Source: Cryptomeria japonica (Eukaryota > Streptophyta > Pinopsida > Cupressales > Cupressaceae). Taken from it: 64,000 bases of DNA. Below the pieces are notes generated by a model. The model saw nothing but the letters and a program-made list of their open reading frames with translations. It searched no databases and was not told the origin of the DNA. Each line of letters opens with the position of its first letter. The stretch's first letter is position 1. The stretch covers positions 140,958,361-141,022,360 of the forward strand of contig NC_081406.1 of the NCBI RefSeq assembly GCF_030272615.1, read 5' to 3'. Below, in pieces: positions 46,636 through 59,343 of the stretch. Both the position numbers and the translations under genes were made by a program.

Positions 46636-46864
46636 AGGGATAATGCTTGCAATTTTATCTTTTAAAACTAAGTTGTTGTTCAAAATATATATATAAAATT
46701 GACATGTATGCTGTTGCAAATAAATAAAATAAGCATGCTCATATACAAGTATATATATATATATATTTATATAGATTTACTTATTTACATTTTATCCTAG
46801 AAATGAAAATACTTGTCATTTTAAGTTTCTAGTATTTACTAAAATCATGCATGTCAACCAGAAT

Positions 46865-46866
<2 letters not shown>

Positions 46867-46932
<66 letters not shown>
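46867..46932. repeat. (TA)n microsatellite
   Basis: About 66 bp of pure alternating TA. A shorter tract lies near 46750-46767. Confidence 0.95.
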
Positions 46933-46935
<3 letters not shown>

Positions 46936-47314
46936 AATTTTAAATAAAATAAATAAATAAATAAAACTCTAACCTCTGAAGCCCTAGCAAGCTCGCAATT
47001 GGGTGGCTCGGGCCACCTCTGTGGGCCAAAACCCATAGGGGCGCCCACAGAGCCACTACAGGCCACGACCCGCAGGGCGGCGCCGCGACGTCGCTGCGGG
47101 TGGTGACCCCAAGTGGTGGCCTTAGCTGCCACTATGGGTGGCCATTGCAGCCATCGCCGCCGCCTCCATTAACTCTACAACTCTCCCTTGCATTATGCCC
47201 TCCCCTTTGGCCATGGCCTTCAGCCTTTGTGGGATGCCCTCGCTCGGCCGCCACCTACACACACACACACAAAAAAAAAAAAAAAAATAGAAAATATGTT
47301 ATGTTAAAATAATA

Positions 47315-47511
47315 AAACCCTAACCCATTTTCGGGTTAGGGTTAGAATTTAAAACAAAAGGAGAGAAAATTTTAATATGCAACCCTAACCCTATTTTGGG
47401 TTAGGGTTTGTTTAATAATAAGGAAATTAAAAAAAGGAGGTTAGGGTTAGCATTTAGAAAATATAAAAGAAATAGGTTAAGTATAGGAATAGATCAACCC
47501 TAGTTAGGGTT
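47315..47511. repeat. Three telomere-like inverted repeats
   Basis: CCCTAACCC / GGGTTAGGG arms at 47318-47326 and 47333-47341; AACCCTAACCC / GGGTTAGGGTT at 47381-47391 and 47398-47408; AACCCTAGTTAGGGTT at about 47496-47511. Each is a near-perfect palindrome made of CCCTAA/TTAGGG units. Confidence 0.85.
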
Positions 47512-48360
47512 TATAATTAAATATTATTAAAATGAAAGGAGGGGGAAATAATTTAAACTTAAAAAAAAAAAATTCACTTCACTTTATCATTTAATTTTTT
47601 AAAATCTTAATTAAAAATTTAAAACCATAATAAAATAAGTAGGAATAAATTAAAATAATATTATAGTTTAAATATTAATATTTTTGTATAGAATAAACAA
47701 ATAAATATATAAGTAATTTCACAACACGACCAAGGCAAAGAGATTAAGTAATAGAATATTTAAAATAGCCACTTTTGAGGAAGTTAAAATATAAATTGTT
47801 TTATGTAAAATTCTAGCCTATGAGGTCATTATTGGCCAATTATTTAATAGCTGAAATTTAAATGTCTTAGGGGATTTAAAATCGACTTAATATAAAATAT
47901 ATTTATTTGGCGAATATCATAATTGAATTAGTTAACTTTATTAGTTATTTTTAAAAGTGAAATTGTGTACATTCAATTAATTAATTTTAATATGAGATAA
48001 CATTATCATTATTTTTATTTAGCCTTGAGTATTTTAAATTCTATTGAGATAATTAATATCTCTCAATTTTAATTAGAGGAAATTAATTAGTTTAATTAGA
48101 TTAATTAATTGAGTTGAGATGACCCCCTTTCAAAGAATAATTAGTCTTTTCTAATTATTGTCGCCATATTGATTTAGTTAATTAAATCAACTTTAGTAAA
48201 CAATTCTATTTAACCCAGAGTTAACCCTTAGTTAAGATAAAACTTATTTAATTACATTTTAATGTAGATTATTTAATGAATTTATGTTGTGATATATTGG
48301 TGATATATTGATGGTATTGCTCTCATTTCATGTATTCATGGATGTCCCAAAAGTATGTTG

Positions 48361-49207
48361 TGTTGGAATCCAAGAACACCGAGAGTGGGGGAGTGAATCA
48401 GTGTTCTACTAGTAAAGTTAGTTTTGAACTTATTTCTTATTAACTAGTTAACAGTAAATAAAATTAGAATAGATACACCAAATAACACAAAGAAAGGCAA
48501 AACCATAACACAAATATTTATACATGGAAAACCTTGCAAAGGGAAAAAACATGGTGGTGTTGATACCCACAATATCTATATACTTGATCAAGGTATACAA
48601 ATATTGCATAGAGGATCTGTACATGCAGAAAGGCCAACCGCCTAGAGCTCACTACTCAAACACAAAATATAGGAAGTCTCACTAACTTACAAAACATTTA
48701 CAAGTGATTACAAAAGAAAGTGAGCTTATAAATAGAATCCGACCATGCTCGATAGGTTCTGGTAAATACTCTGGTATCCTCCTCTATATTTTAGTTTTCT
48801 ATACTCTATTCTTCTGCCGGTTATGTTGTGCAAGTGAAACTGCACACTGTCACTTCCAATCACATACCAAAATGCATACCAACACTCACTGAGATATTCA
48901 CAACCAGAAGTTTTTATTCCATCGGATATATATATAATTTGTTGCTAAGGTGATCTTCTTAAATATCCTTCTATCTTAACCATGTTGGCTTCAACAAGAA
49001 GTATATACAAGTCGGTTGCCGGAACATAATGAAAATCAAACATAAATCCAATGACCATGTTGGCCACCATATGTTACCACCAAATTCCATGAAGGCATAA
49101 TCAGGATCAAAAGATTTCCTTAGTCGGGTCCTATCCATTACCGTGTTCTATATACTCGTTACTGGGATCAGGACACATTACCAGGATGAAGTGAATGTCG
49201 GTGTTGG
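48361..49207 (-). repeat. Fragment of a copia-type LTR (minus orientation)
   Basis: Begins TGTTGGAATCC and soon GAGAGTGGGGGAGTGAATCAG, the reverse complement of the conserved 3' end of copia LTRs in this window, so the element reads right to left. It ends where the LTR of element A begins, with no TG...CA partner seen, so it is truncated or interrupted by element A. Confidence 0.6.
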
Positions 49208-50454
49208 TGTAAAGCAATGTGAATGCTATGATGGTGGGAAAATGATGAGTGATAGATCAAGAGGAAAACTAATCCTTTCCCTCAAAGAGAGATGAGAGTT
49301 TCACTATTGATTATCCTTCAAGCACTTTTCACCATTACATTAGGGAGATAAGGGGTAATTGGCTAGATCCAATCTCCACACAAAGATAATATAATGAATT
49401 CTGAATGAATTAAGGATGTTTATGATGATCCCCTTATTCCCTTTGTTTTATTTGAAATGAGAATTGATTGAATTATGTAGTGCAAAAGTGACAAAGAATT
49501 GATTATAACTTGAGATATGAATATGGAATAAAGCTGTGCACCTAGATTTGGTAGTAAATGTTGAGAGGAAGTCTCCCTACAAATTCGATGAAAAGTTGTT
49601 CAGACCGTGGTAGTAATGTACATGGTCCTCCAAAAAATCTGTGAAATAAAAAGGGTTTTTCTACCTCTGCAAATGAAGCCTAAATCCAAAAGTATAGTTG
49701 CGCACCTGCAACCTACACATAGAAAAGAGAGGGAAATGTGTTGGGATTGGGGGTTTGCCTTTAGGTCAAATCCCAGTTTTGGAATTAACCAAGTAATGAA
49801 AGAAAGTACTTACAAGTAGATGTAAATGGAAGATTGAATTGTAAATTACCTCAAGGGAGGTTGTAGTAGCAATGTTGATAGAAATGCTTGTGTGGAATTG
49901 AATGTTGAAATTAATCTCCTCTTCAATGGTTGAATCCTTGACTTGAATGCAACACCTAGCCTTGAAGGGAGACTTGAGAATGCTCAATGCTAGAAAAGAA
50001 TCTTGAATGCTCTTGAATTCTCTTGAATGCTTGATTTCTTGTGAATTTTCCACTCATCCAACTTATTGAACTTATTGAACTTATACAAATGAGAGGATGA
50101 ACGCCCCTTAAATACATGTTTGAAGGATTTGAATTTCATCATGGGATGACATCAAGGAGATTTCCTACTTACTGCACAACCCACAATTCTTGCACTAGAA
50201 AGATCCTACCCCAAAATAGGGCAGGGACAGGAGCACCATGCCCTTGTCCAAGGGGGGAAAGGGGCACCATGCTCCTATCCTACCCCTTTCTCCAAGGCAG
50301 AGTGTGGACAGAGTGATGTGGAGGCCAATGAAGAAGCAATTTTCACAAGTTGAGCACTCTCTGGTCTTCGATTAGGCTAGAGGATTCAAGTTTGCATGTG
50401 TGAGGACCCTAATGTAGTCATAAATTGATAGGGTCACAATTTCATGACACTGCA
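49208..50454 (-). repeat. Element A 3' LTR
   Basis: 1247 bp. On the minus strand it starts TGCAGTGTCATGAAATTG right after a PPT (AAAGTGGGGGCTAAA) and ends near GCTTTACA. It is homologous throughout to the element B LTR at 61020-62260, including the shared phrases around 49500-49800 and 61290-61600. Confidence 0.82.
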
Positions 50455-51179
50455 TTTAGCCCCCACTTTAGTGGGAGTATGAGCATATGCCGATACTACC
50501 AGTAAAGTACAAGGAAACAAGATTGAAATACTTTCACCATGTCAAGGAGGAAAGATATGCCAAGCCCCCAATGGACTTAGGATCTTATGACTTCGATTGA
50601 CAAAGTAAAAGGGAAGATCGAGAAGGGGAGAACCATGACTTCAAGTAGCAAAATTCCCTTCACTATGAGTCATGAAATCAAGGATACAAAAGATTACAAA
50701 GAAAAGCAAAGTTCACTAAGTAATTCTAAGTATCACAAGAAGGAAAGTATGAGTGTAGTGTATACCCCATGTTAAAGCAATCACATGCACCTTATCGGGA
50801 GCGATTTATTTAAGGTAGGATACACCCAAGAGAGATAAAAGAAAGGGAGCACATTATCACAAGGATTTATCCCCCAATCGAGGTATAAGCCCAAGGATAA
50901 TGAACACAAAACATGAGGTAGTGTCACTTTCCTCGAGGTCACTATGATGTATGTGCATATAATAATCTTCAATCACCAAAGAAAGACACTACCTTGGAAG
51001 AAAGGGAAGAGATGATGTCTTTTGAGTCAACATGAAAGAGACCACTTGAGAAGATCTCAATACTTTGCATCGTCCCCAAGTAGACATTAAGGGAACAATA
51101 GAAGAACATGGATACATATAGAAGAATGGTCACAAGAGAGAAAGAAAGAGAGAGAGAAAGATTTGCAGTGCTAGTATTG
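50455..51179 (-). other. Element A 3' untranslated region
   Basis: Non-coding, homologous to 62261-62999 of element B. It starts at the LTR edge with the PPT on the minus strand. Confidence 0.7.
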
Positions 51180-52455
51180 CTAATCTAGCATGACATCCAT
51201 CTCTCGATCTTGTTGATCACTATTTTGGGATGCTGAGCAACATTCCATAGGAGCAATATCGAGCACAGCAGATGGAGCTATCACAAGATCCAAACAAGGA
51301 CTATGCTCATGTGGTAAGTCACTTTATTCAATTATAGGAGCTAGGATTAGGGTTTGTGAAAACTCATCCGATAAATGTTTGTCAACATCAATATATTCAT
51401 GCTCACTATCAAAAGCATTAGGAGTTTTATTGCCATTATGAATAACATTTTCACCCCTTTCTTCATCAAAGTTTAAAGCAAGAGGAGCAAGAACATGAAT
51501 AGGAGTAAATCCATCACATGATTTATGCAACTTATGATTTGGAGATGTTGGTTGAACATCTTTCTTAGGAGAAAAGGGACTCATGTCAACTATTGGAGTC
51601 TGAGGAGAGTGAGTATTTTGAGAGATAACTTCATGAGCTCAAACACGACATCTTCATTGGTGTTCTCTCACATAATGATTTCGTTGAGTGCAAGTGGAAG
51701 GCTAAGAAGGAGGAGGAACATCTGAAAAAGGAGGAATGACTTTCTCCTTTATAGTGGAAGGTTTAGGTTGAGGTCTTTTCAGTTGAACAATAGGAAAAGG
51801 AGGCCTCTTCTCTTGCTAAGAGGAAGGAGGTGGAATTGTGCCATAGAAAGGAGGAATATTAGGTGTAGGGAGGAGACCAAGTACATTATGAGGAGGAGGT
51901 ATAGGTTTAACCTTAGGAAGAATATTGTGTTTCTCCTTCAGAGAAGGTAAAGTCACATCCATAGGACTAGGTGGACAATTTTCCTTAGGAGGGAGATTAG
52001 TTATATCCAAGAGGGGAAGAACCTCATCTTAAAGAATACTAGGAATGTCAAGTGTTGGTGATCTAGGTTGACTTAAGGATAAGATCATATCATTCTTCCA
52101 TTTTTATAGGATTGAAAAAGAGCATTTCTCCTTGATGGAAGAGATTGAAATTGTTTAGGCCAAAAGAGATCAATAGGAACATTGGGGCTTCTTTCAGATG
52201 GAAGAAATAAGATATGGTTCATGGTGATGATTTCTCAATTATGAGGAAATTTAAGACACTTGTGGATTGGAGAAGCAATATCCTTCATGGAAGATAGCCA
52301 TGGATAGTCCAACTTCACACAAAATTGCTCAGAAGAAGGTATGATAACAAAGTCAACATCCATGGATTTAGTATGGACTTCTACAGGAAGGGTGATAGAA
52401 CCAATGGTAGGACAAGAGAAGCCATCAAATAATTTCACAACTACATTAGAAGCAT
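51180..52455 (-). pseudogene. Element A protease C-terminus and proline-rich tail
   Basis: The minus strand continues the protease of the 60.1-kb segment after element D is removed: VVKLFDGFSCPTIGSITLPV, then LDYPWLSSMKD and HKCLKFPHN (gypsy protease C-terminal part). The frame then degenerates and gives FWPKQFQSLPSRR, a Pro-rich stretch (IPPPHNVLGLLP, NIPPFYG) and an acidic tail ending MDVMLD before TAG at 51180-51182. Stops and frameshifts separate the pieces. The same tail is intact in element B. No RT motif appears. Confidence 0.75.
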
Positions 52456-52461
52456 CATATA

Positions 52462-53636
52462 TGTTAGGCCCAATATGGAAAGCTGATGTACTAAGAGGGG
52501 AGGGGTGAATCAGTACTCCAAAACACTTCTCGAATAATAACTTTACTGTTATGCATAAACCAAATAGTGCAGTAACATAAAATAAAACTAAAATAAATAG
52601 ATACCAATCATACATGATTCACTCCATAACACATATATTTTGGTCACGTAGAAACTCTTGGTTAGAGAAAAAAATTGCGGTGGGGATGGCACCCACAACT
52701 TCACTACTGCAATAATAAAGATGCTCGATTAGAGCTACATGTTAGCTATTTCTGATAGCTTACCCTGTTAGGAGTATCAAGATCAGTTAGATCTACCTTA
52801 CTAAAGGATTTTACAACACTATACAAGTGTAGCACCTGGTTAAAGGATTTACAATTTATAGACTTGGTTAGAGTCTTTTACCTTGTTAAAGGTTTCTCTT
52901 ACAACTTCAAAATATTACAATAAAATCATTACAAATATCTGTGACTTTACATCTGAAATGCTAAAGCAGATTCTATGTGCTCTGAATAAGATTACCTATC
53001 TTGTAGCATACCTCGGTAACCCATAATGAAACTCGATAAACCCTTCTGTTTACTATGTTCTTCGACTATTCATTGATAACCTTCTCAGTGACCTCTCTAT
53101 GTCTCTGTAATAGTCTTCCTTCATGCATACACACACACCTTATCACATCTCTTGTGTCTAACCCTAAAATCATGTTGTATAAATAGATCTCTTACATCGG
53201 TGATTTAATTCATTGCTTTGATCTTACAAAAAGATTCTTCGAATGAATAACTAAACAAAATATCTCATTGGTTAGATTGACCTTGTAATCATACACAATC
53301 TCCTAATGCAATTTCCAATGCAAAAACGGTTAGATGTGCCTCGATCTTGTAACACATTTTCATGTGCATGTCCAGATTCAATGTATCTGGTAAAATGTTT
53401 CACTCGGTGAATATCAACTCAGTGAGTTAACTTTACCACTCAGTAGCCATGAAACTTTACTCGGTAAACAACTCGGTGAATACTGCATTCTGTGACTGCT
53501 TTCTTTTGTAACCAACTAGACTGTTCATACCGACTTCTCTGTGTGTACCGACTGCATGATTCGGTAATAGTAACTGACTAGAATATATAGTATGACTTTG
53601 GATATGAAACTAATGGAAATTTGATAAGTAGTAACA
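52462..53636 (-). repeat. Element D 3' LTR
   Basis: 1175 bp. On the minus strand it starts TGTTACTACTTATC and ends GGGCCTAACA. It is longer than the 5' copy, which lacks roughly 450 bp corresponding to about 52490-52970. Confidence 0.9.
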
Positions 53637-53648
53637 ATCTCCCCTTTT
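53637..53648 (-). other. Polypurine tract of element D
   Basis: The minus strand reads AAAAGGGGAGAT directly before the LTR start TGTTACTAC, the classic copia form. Confidence 0.88.
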
Positions 53649-54010
53649 GACATTAGTTGAGATGTTTGACAAAAACTACTTACAAAGTCATAACTCAAAA
53701 ACTATATACTTGACAAAATGACTATACTTGACAATATATACAATAGTCAATAAAATAGTATATGCAAATATACTCCCCTTATCATTATTCTATACATAAC
53801 TCTGAATTTTGAATGTTCGGTTCTGTTCTGTACTTGTGTGCTCTGAATGCTCTGTATATTCTGCTAGGTATACTCCCCTTGTATACAATACTCAAAATTG
53901 TGTTAACAAAACTGTATTACTCTCCAAATGTAGAATTACTCCCCCTTTGCTAGGCTTTCCTCTTTGTAGTATCATAATATTACTCCCCCTTTTTGACAAA
54001 CATTAAAAAC

Positions 54011-57000
54011 TTAATTTCCATCCGGAGGCAGTAACTGATCAAAAATAGTCTTATACTTGGTCTGGGCATTAGTGAGGGCGACTAAGAGTGAGTCCTTGAC
54101 ACTTTCCATTAATGAGTTTTGTGCTTGAATATCAGATAATAGTGATATCAAGCCATCAAGAGTGCTTCCCTCTTGTGTAGTTGATAAGCATGTAGCTCGG
54201 TTGAGCTGTTCCTATACTGATGAGAGATGAGGAAGGAGTAATGTTTGAAGGGTCATTATATCCATCCTGATTTTATGCTCTTCATTTCTCAGTGCTAACT
54301 ATCGAGCCATGAGCTGTTGTAGCTTTTTGTAAAAATGTTGAACTGAATTAGGCTCAATGGTCAACTTAGATGAGAGATCGGTGATCTCTTTCTCAATTGC
54401 ATCAGTTTTATTTTTGATATCTTTAATAAATAAAGAAAATATACACAATTTCTAGAATAAATAAAGAATGTGCTTGAGTTGAGGGGACAACTCAGCAATG
54501 AATTTGACAAGTTTTACCTTGCCAACAACAATTGATTTTTGTACTTCTTCTATCATTTTTTTTGTAAGCTCTTTATCCTTGAGCTTTCTTAAGTACTCAG
54601 ATGCATCAAATCCAGATGTTTCAATCTGATTGAGGAGTTCATCCAACTGAATATGGATGGCTGCATCGATTGACACTGTTGGTGATGGTAGCATATCTGT
54701 TAGTAGTGTCTTAACCTTCTGAAGTACTTTATTCTTTTTCTGTATGGCCAGTTGCTTCTCCTATTCGGCCTTTGCTTTGCATAGTTCACCGAATTCAGTG
54801 AGTGCTTTCCCTTTCAATTTAGAGATGTCTATATTGGGCAACACGATTGGTTTAGATAAGTCAAATTTGAAACCATGCTTTTGCACCTTCTTCTCTTTTC
54901 CTTTGGTCGGGGACACTAAGACAAGTGCTTGTGAGGCTTGCTGACCCTCGGTAGGTTGCTCGGTAGATGCAACACTTTGGTCTGTTCATGTAGCCATTGC
55001 AGTGTCTTTGGGTGGCTCAGTGCTAGGGGTCTCAGTTGTAATAGTTGCAGTGCTTGTCTATGCTTGAGACTTCTGATCTTTGGTTGTATCACTTGCAGCT
55101 TTAGATTTGTTACCTATATCTCCTGCAGCTTCAGATTTGTTGCCTTTGGTAGCTTGCTCAGTGTCCTTGGGAGCTTCGATTGAGACTGGTGGCTTCACCA
55201 GTGGATAAGGTTGAACTTGTTCTAAGACAGATTCACTAGAGACAAGTTTTGCATAAGTGGTGCCTTCAATCATTTCCTGCTCCGGTGCTGCTTCATCCAT
55301 TACATCTTCATCAATTTGTATAGTGTCAACCAGGTCTGGACCTTGCTTGGTGAAATCTGGATCTTGCTCGGTGACATCAATAATTTCAATTTGAGATTGT
55401 TCAACAACATCCTTTTATTTGAAGATCTCCTGCCACTTGGCTTTAGTCTCATTTTCCACATCAATGTATAGCCCATTCATCAATTTTAAGGCTCTCTATT
55501 TCACAAGAAATTTAGAATTGTATGTGGACAAATGCTCCTTGATTTCAACTACGGACATGTCAGGAAATAGATGGACTAGACTTCTTTCTCTTATTTGTCT
55601 CTCTGAGTCCATTGCATATTTCCATCTGTTATCAATGTGTAAGTAGAGTTCACTCGAAAGTGACTTTGCTAGTTCTAATGGTGCTAACCAAAATTTCAGA
55701 AGTGTACAGATGATAGCTTCTTCAATCTGTCACTTCTCATCATTATTCCTAGTCTCATACTTAACATATCTGAATCCTGCAAATCCAGCGTATTCTTTAA
55801 GATTGGCACAAAAATTTTCAACACTGTGAATGTTTACCTTTTTGCTTTTCACAATCTAGAATTTGTTTGCATCATCAGACTCTGTATCACTCGACTCTTT
55901 TGCCAAAATGAGTCTTCGAGTAGATTTCTTATAAGTTTTGGTTACCTTAGGAGTGGCAACAGTCTTTTGTTTCTTACTTGGTGGTGCAGTTGATGATCTG
56001 GTGTTGGGTCACTTTTTTGGTGGAGTCGGTAAGGCCTTTGTGATGTCTTGTTTCTTTCTTTTCAGAACTTTACCTTTTGGTAACTCTGTGCTCAATTTTA
56101 TTGCAGCCTCCTATGCTTCTGATTCCTCTTTGATAATGGCAAGATTGCCTTTGATAGGTGTAGAGGATGATTCTTCTCTGAATTTCTTAGATAAAGCCTT
56201 TATCATCTTTGTAGCTTTTCTTGTAGCCTTAGGAACTACAATGCTCATTTTTACTTTCTCCTTCACCTCTTCATAGGTTCCATACCTTAGTTCAGTTGCA
56301 TACCTTGGTAATGATAGATAGGCATCAATTTGTTGCTATGTAATATCATAATCAATCTCATAACCCATTGGTTACAATGATTGAGTCCTTGGTTCGACAG
56401 CATTTACATAGCAATAATCAGTGTCGACTTCAAAACATATATTGTCCTTGTATTTTTTGACCAGCTGTGGTGGGATCTTGTACCTGTTGTGCATTTTCTC
56501 TTGGAATTTTCTGAAGTAATCATCCATGATATCATTAAAGTTATCTCCTAACTTCTTGATGTAGTCATTGATCTGATGGGTGATAGGTCGATGTAGCTCC
56601 CATACTACTTTACTGACTGAGGGAAAGAACTTCAAAATAAAAAAACATACATACAAGTAGTGAACTGAACTTTAGTGTATTTATCGAGTTGTTCTTCTTC
56701 AGCTTCCTTATTGTTTTCAGGTTCTCAAACAAGTTCTTTAGTAGTACTTCACATAAGTCTACTTTCATTCCCTTCTTCACTATTTTGTAGGCCAGGTCCA
56801 CTGCAGCACATGGTACACTGTTTTCCCTTGTAGATTGGAAGAAATAATAGCCAATAACTCTGATTGCAAATTTTAGTTCAGCATTAGTGACATTATTCAA
56901 TTTCAGTCCTCAGTAATCAGATTCTACTCCAGTTAGACTGATTAGCTCCTTTTGTGATATCATTTTGTGTGCACAAGCATGATCGTAGATGGGATATCCG

Positions 57001-57407
57001 GTGATCAGGTGAATAACTTCCTTCATGATCTTGAATGGTTTCTCTTGTAGCCACATGAAATCATCACGTACTCTGCTCAATACAAACTTAACCCACTGGG
57101 GTTTGAACACATGAGGATAGACTAGGGCTTCAGTTAATCCCTTGATTTTGATATGCTCAAATTTGCTATCCAGTTTGCCATCAGTGCACAGTTCATCATA
57201 TGTGTCACTAATCTCTACATGACCGAGTTCCTCAACATGGAATTTGGTAAAGAATCTGACATCTTCCACTAACAAGACTTGATCCAGGATGAGTGAAAAT
57301 GCAATTTTATCATCTGGTTCTGAGGTGACTTTGGGAGTCAAAGAATATTTCAGCGAGGGCTTCTCCACATTTTTGATAACTACGAGATCTTGGATCTTGG
57401 GTGCCAT
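54011..57407 (-). pseudogene. Long uncharacterised ORF of element D
   Basis: About 1,100 codons, starting MAPKIQDLVVIKNVEKPS at 57407 and ending LLPPDGN with TAA at 54011. The first 350 codons are fairly well preserved: LTEALVYPHVFKPQWVKFVL, MWLQEKPFKIMKEVIHLITG, FAIRVIGYYFFQSTRENSVP, a frameshift near 56640, then FFPSVSKVVWELHRP and YKDNICFEVDTDY. A TGA near 56910 replaces an expected Arg (CGA to TGA). The remainder is degenerate: Lys-rich, then Ser/Thr/Gln/Glu low complexity and coiled-coil-like segments (55300-55058, 54694-54452). I recognise the N-terminal style from plant large-derivative retroelements but know no function; it is not RT, integrase or protease. Confidence 0.6.
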
Positions 57408-57931
57408 GGTATATTACGGGTAAGATTTGACAAATTATCCTTAGGGTTTACAAATGACTAACGCTTCACACTTAGCAGATAATAATGCTCAATACGTTCG
57501 ATAAACCAGCTTAGCAATTTGATGAAATTTGATGTAAATACCTTAAATTTCACTTTGAAGGTGGTTTGATCGCTTTGATTCGCTCTGCTCTGCTTCTTGA
57601 AAACTTGGGTGAATGAAAATGACTGCGAAAACACTTTTAAGTACTCAAAAATACCTTATCGGGCTCTGTGCAAGTTAGGTCAAGATATTAAATGCACTTG
57701 GTTCACCTTTTACCGATTTACTCTTTTTTTGTTTTCACCGAGTACCCAACTTTGCTTTATTAACTGACTTGACTGGTTTCCTGTATACACCGACTTGACA
57801 GGTTTCTTGTATAATATATAAACTGACTAATTGCATCTTAACTATGCAGATTTTGAATTCTGTACAAAATAGAATAGGAACTGTTATGATTTAACTTTTA
57901 AAGAATGCAATTCCTTCATACCTTTCCTTGA

Positions 57932-59281
57932 CTAATTTGAAATAGGTGCACCTAACTCGGTAGGTAAGGTGCTTTCTTCATCAGACATAATTTCTTTCTT
58001 TTTCCAAATCATCTTGAATTTTTCTTTTATCTCTTCAGTGTCTCCTCTAGGTTGATCTCTGCAATCGCCAGCTAAATGTCCAGCTTTGTGACAATGAAAA
58101 CATGCCATACCGGGATTTCTCCATGATCTCTGATTGTTCATTCCAAACTTTATAAAATAGTTGGCACTTATATTTCCATATCTTCCACAACATTCACACC
58201 ATATCCTTGTATTGTAATCCCATGGTACTACTACATATTGTCAGTAAGGATCTGTGTGAGTTTGGTAACCTCCAGTGTTTGCTCGGTGTGGATACTTTAT
58301 GTAGTTCTTTTGCTTAAACCAGCACTTCTCGGTACTATGTCCATATCTATTGCAGTTTCTACAAAACCCTTTAAATTTTGCCTTCTGATAGTTGTTAACA
58401 AACTTTGTCCTACATTGATTAGGTGTATGACCATATTTATTGCAATTGTAACAATATCCATTAGACTTAGTGATATTCGGTTTCTTACCTTTTTTGATTT
58501 GGCATATGTTGGTAGTGTGACCTTGATTTCCATAGTAGTAGCAAATAGGCTTCTTCCTTTTGATGTTATTCCTTTTTCCAGCTTGTTTTGATGATTCTCC
58601 TCTCTTGGTAGTATGAATTCCTTTCTCGGTAGAGTCTTTTCCTTTGTAACCGAGTCCTCCATCTTTGTAGAGTCTTGTATTCAGTTGCTCATCCAACATC
58701 TTTGATACTTCATAACTTTTCTCCAATGATTCTTTGGATTTATTCTCAGTTTCAAGTTCACCAGTCAACCTTGATACTTCAAGTTTCAATGATTGATTTT
58801 CATCATTCTTCAGAATTGCTTCATGATGTGCATAACCTAGTTGATCTGTCATATTTTGTTGAATACTTGTTAACCTTATGATTTCATCATCCTCATCAGA
58901 TACTAGAGCTTCAAGTTATTGTTTCTCTCTTTGTAGATCTCTTGCTTTATCCTTAGCTATCCTTAATGCATCTATATTTTCAGTCATCTGTGTACTGAAA
59001 TGTTCATGTTCTCTTTTCATTGCTTTTAGTTGATCAGCCAATGCTTTGTTCTTTTCTTTCAACATTCCAATCATTTCTTTAGTCTCTTCAAATATACTAT
59101 TCTCAAATGATGTCTCGATTTGTTCTACTAGCTCTTGAGAATCTTGCAAGTCATCAGATAATCTTCTCCTTACTTTCAGATATTTTTGCATTTGCCTCTG
59201 CATGTTTGCTATCACTTGATTTGCATGATCTAGCTCTTCTTGCAGATACACAATCCTTCGAGATTGTTTGTAGCCTTCCAT
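57932..59281 (-). pseudogene. Coiled-coil, multi-zinc-knuckle gag-like protein of element D
   Basis: A frame of about 450 codons from MEGYKQSRRIV (59281) to SN before the stop at 57932, broken by TAA at 58916 and a stop at 58241. The N-terminal half is strongly helical and coiled-coil-like. The C-terminal half carries five CCHC-type zinc knuckles: CYYYGNQGHTTNIC and CECCGRYGNISANY (both with substituted ligands), and CYNCNKYGHTPNQC, CRNCNRYGHSTEKC and CFHCHKAGHLAGDC (intact). Such knuckles bind RNA in retroelement nucleocapsids. The usual copia gag head domain is not seen, so the protein is probably a specialised or truncated gag. Confidence 0.75.
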
Positions 59282-59330
59282 TGATAAGATCTTTCTCTTT
59301 AGGTAGTTAAACCCTTTTCCAAGATTCAAG

Positions 59331-59341
59331 CTTTGATACCA
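59331..59341 (-). other. Primer-binding site of element D
   Basis: The minus strand reads TGGTATCAAAG two bases after the LTR end, a copia initiator-tRNA type. It fixes the minus orientation. Confidence 0.88.
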
Positions 59342-59343
59342 AT

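Larger units (their letters stand above)
45437..48360. other. Non-coding block (right half), microsatellites and GC island
   Basis: Continues the sequence interrupted at 14841. AT-rich, with (TA)n tracts, a local GC-rich patch at about 46970-47260, telomere-like palindromes at 47315-47511 and AT-rich sequence to 48360. No gene was found; frames across the (TA)n runs give Tyr-Ile repeats. Confidence 0.5.

Noticed and set aside
46465-47132. Open frames with Tyr-Ile repeats
   Set aside because: They are translations of (TA)n microsatellites.
47315-47511. True telomere or interstitial telomeric array
   Set aside because: Only single or double units in inverted arrangement; no tandem TTTAGGG array.
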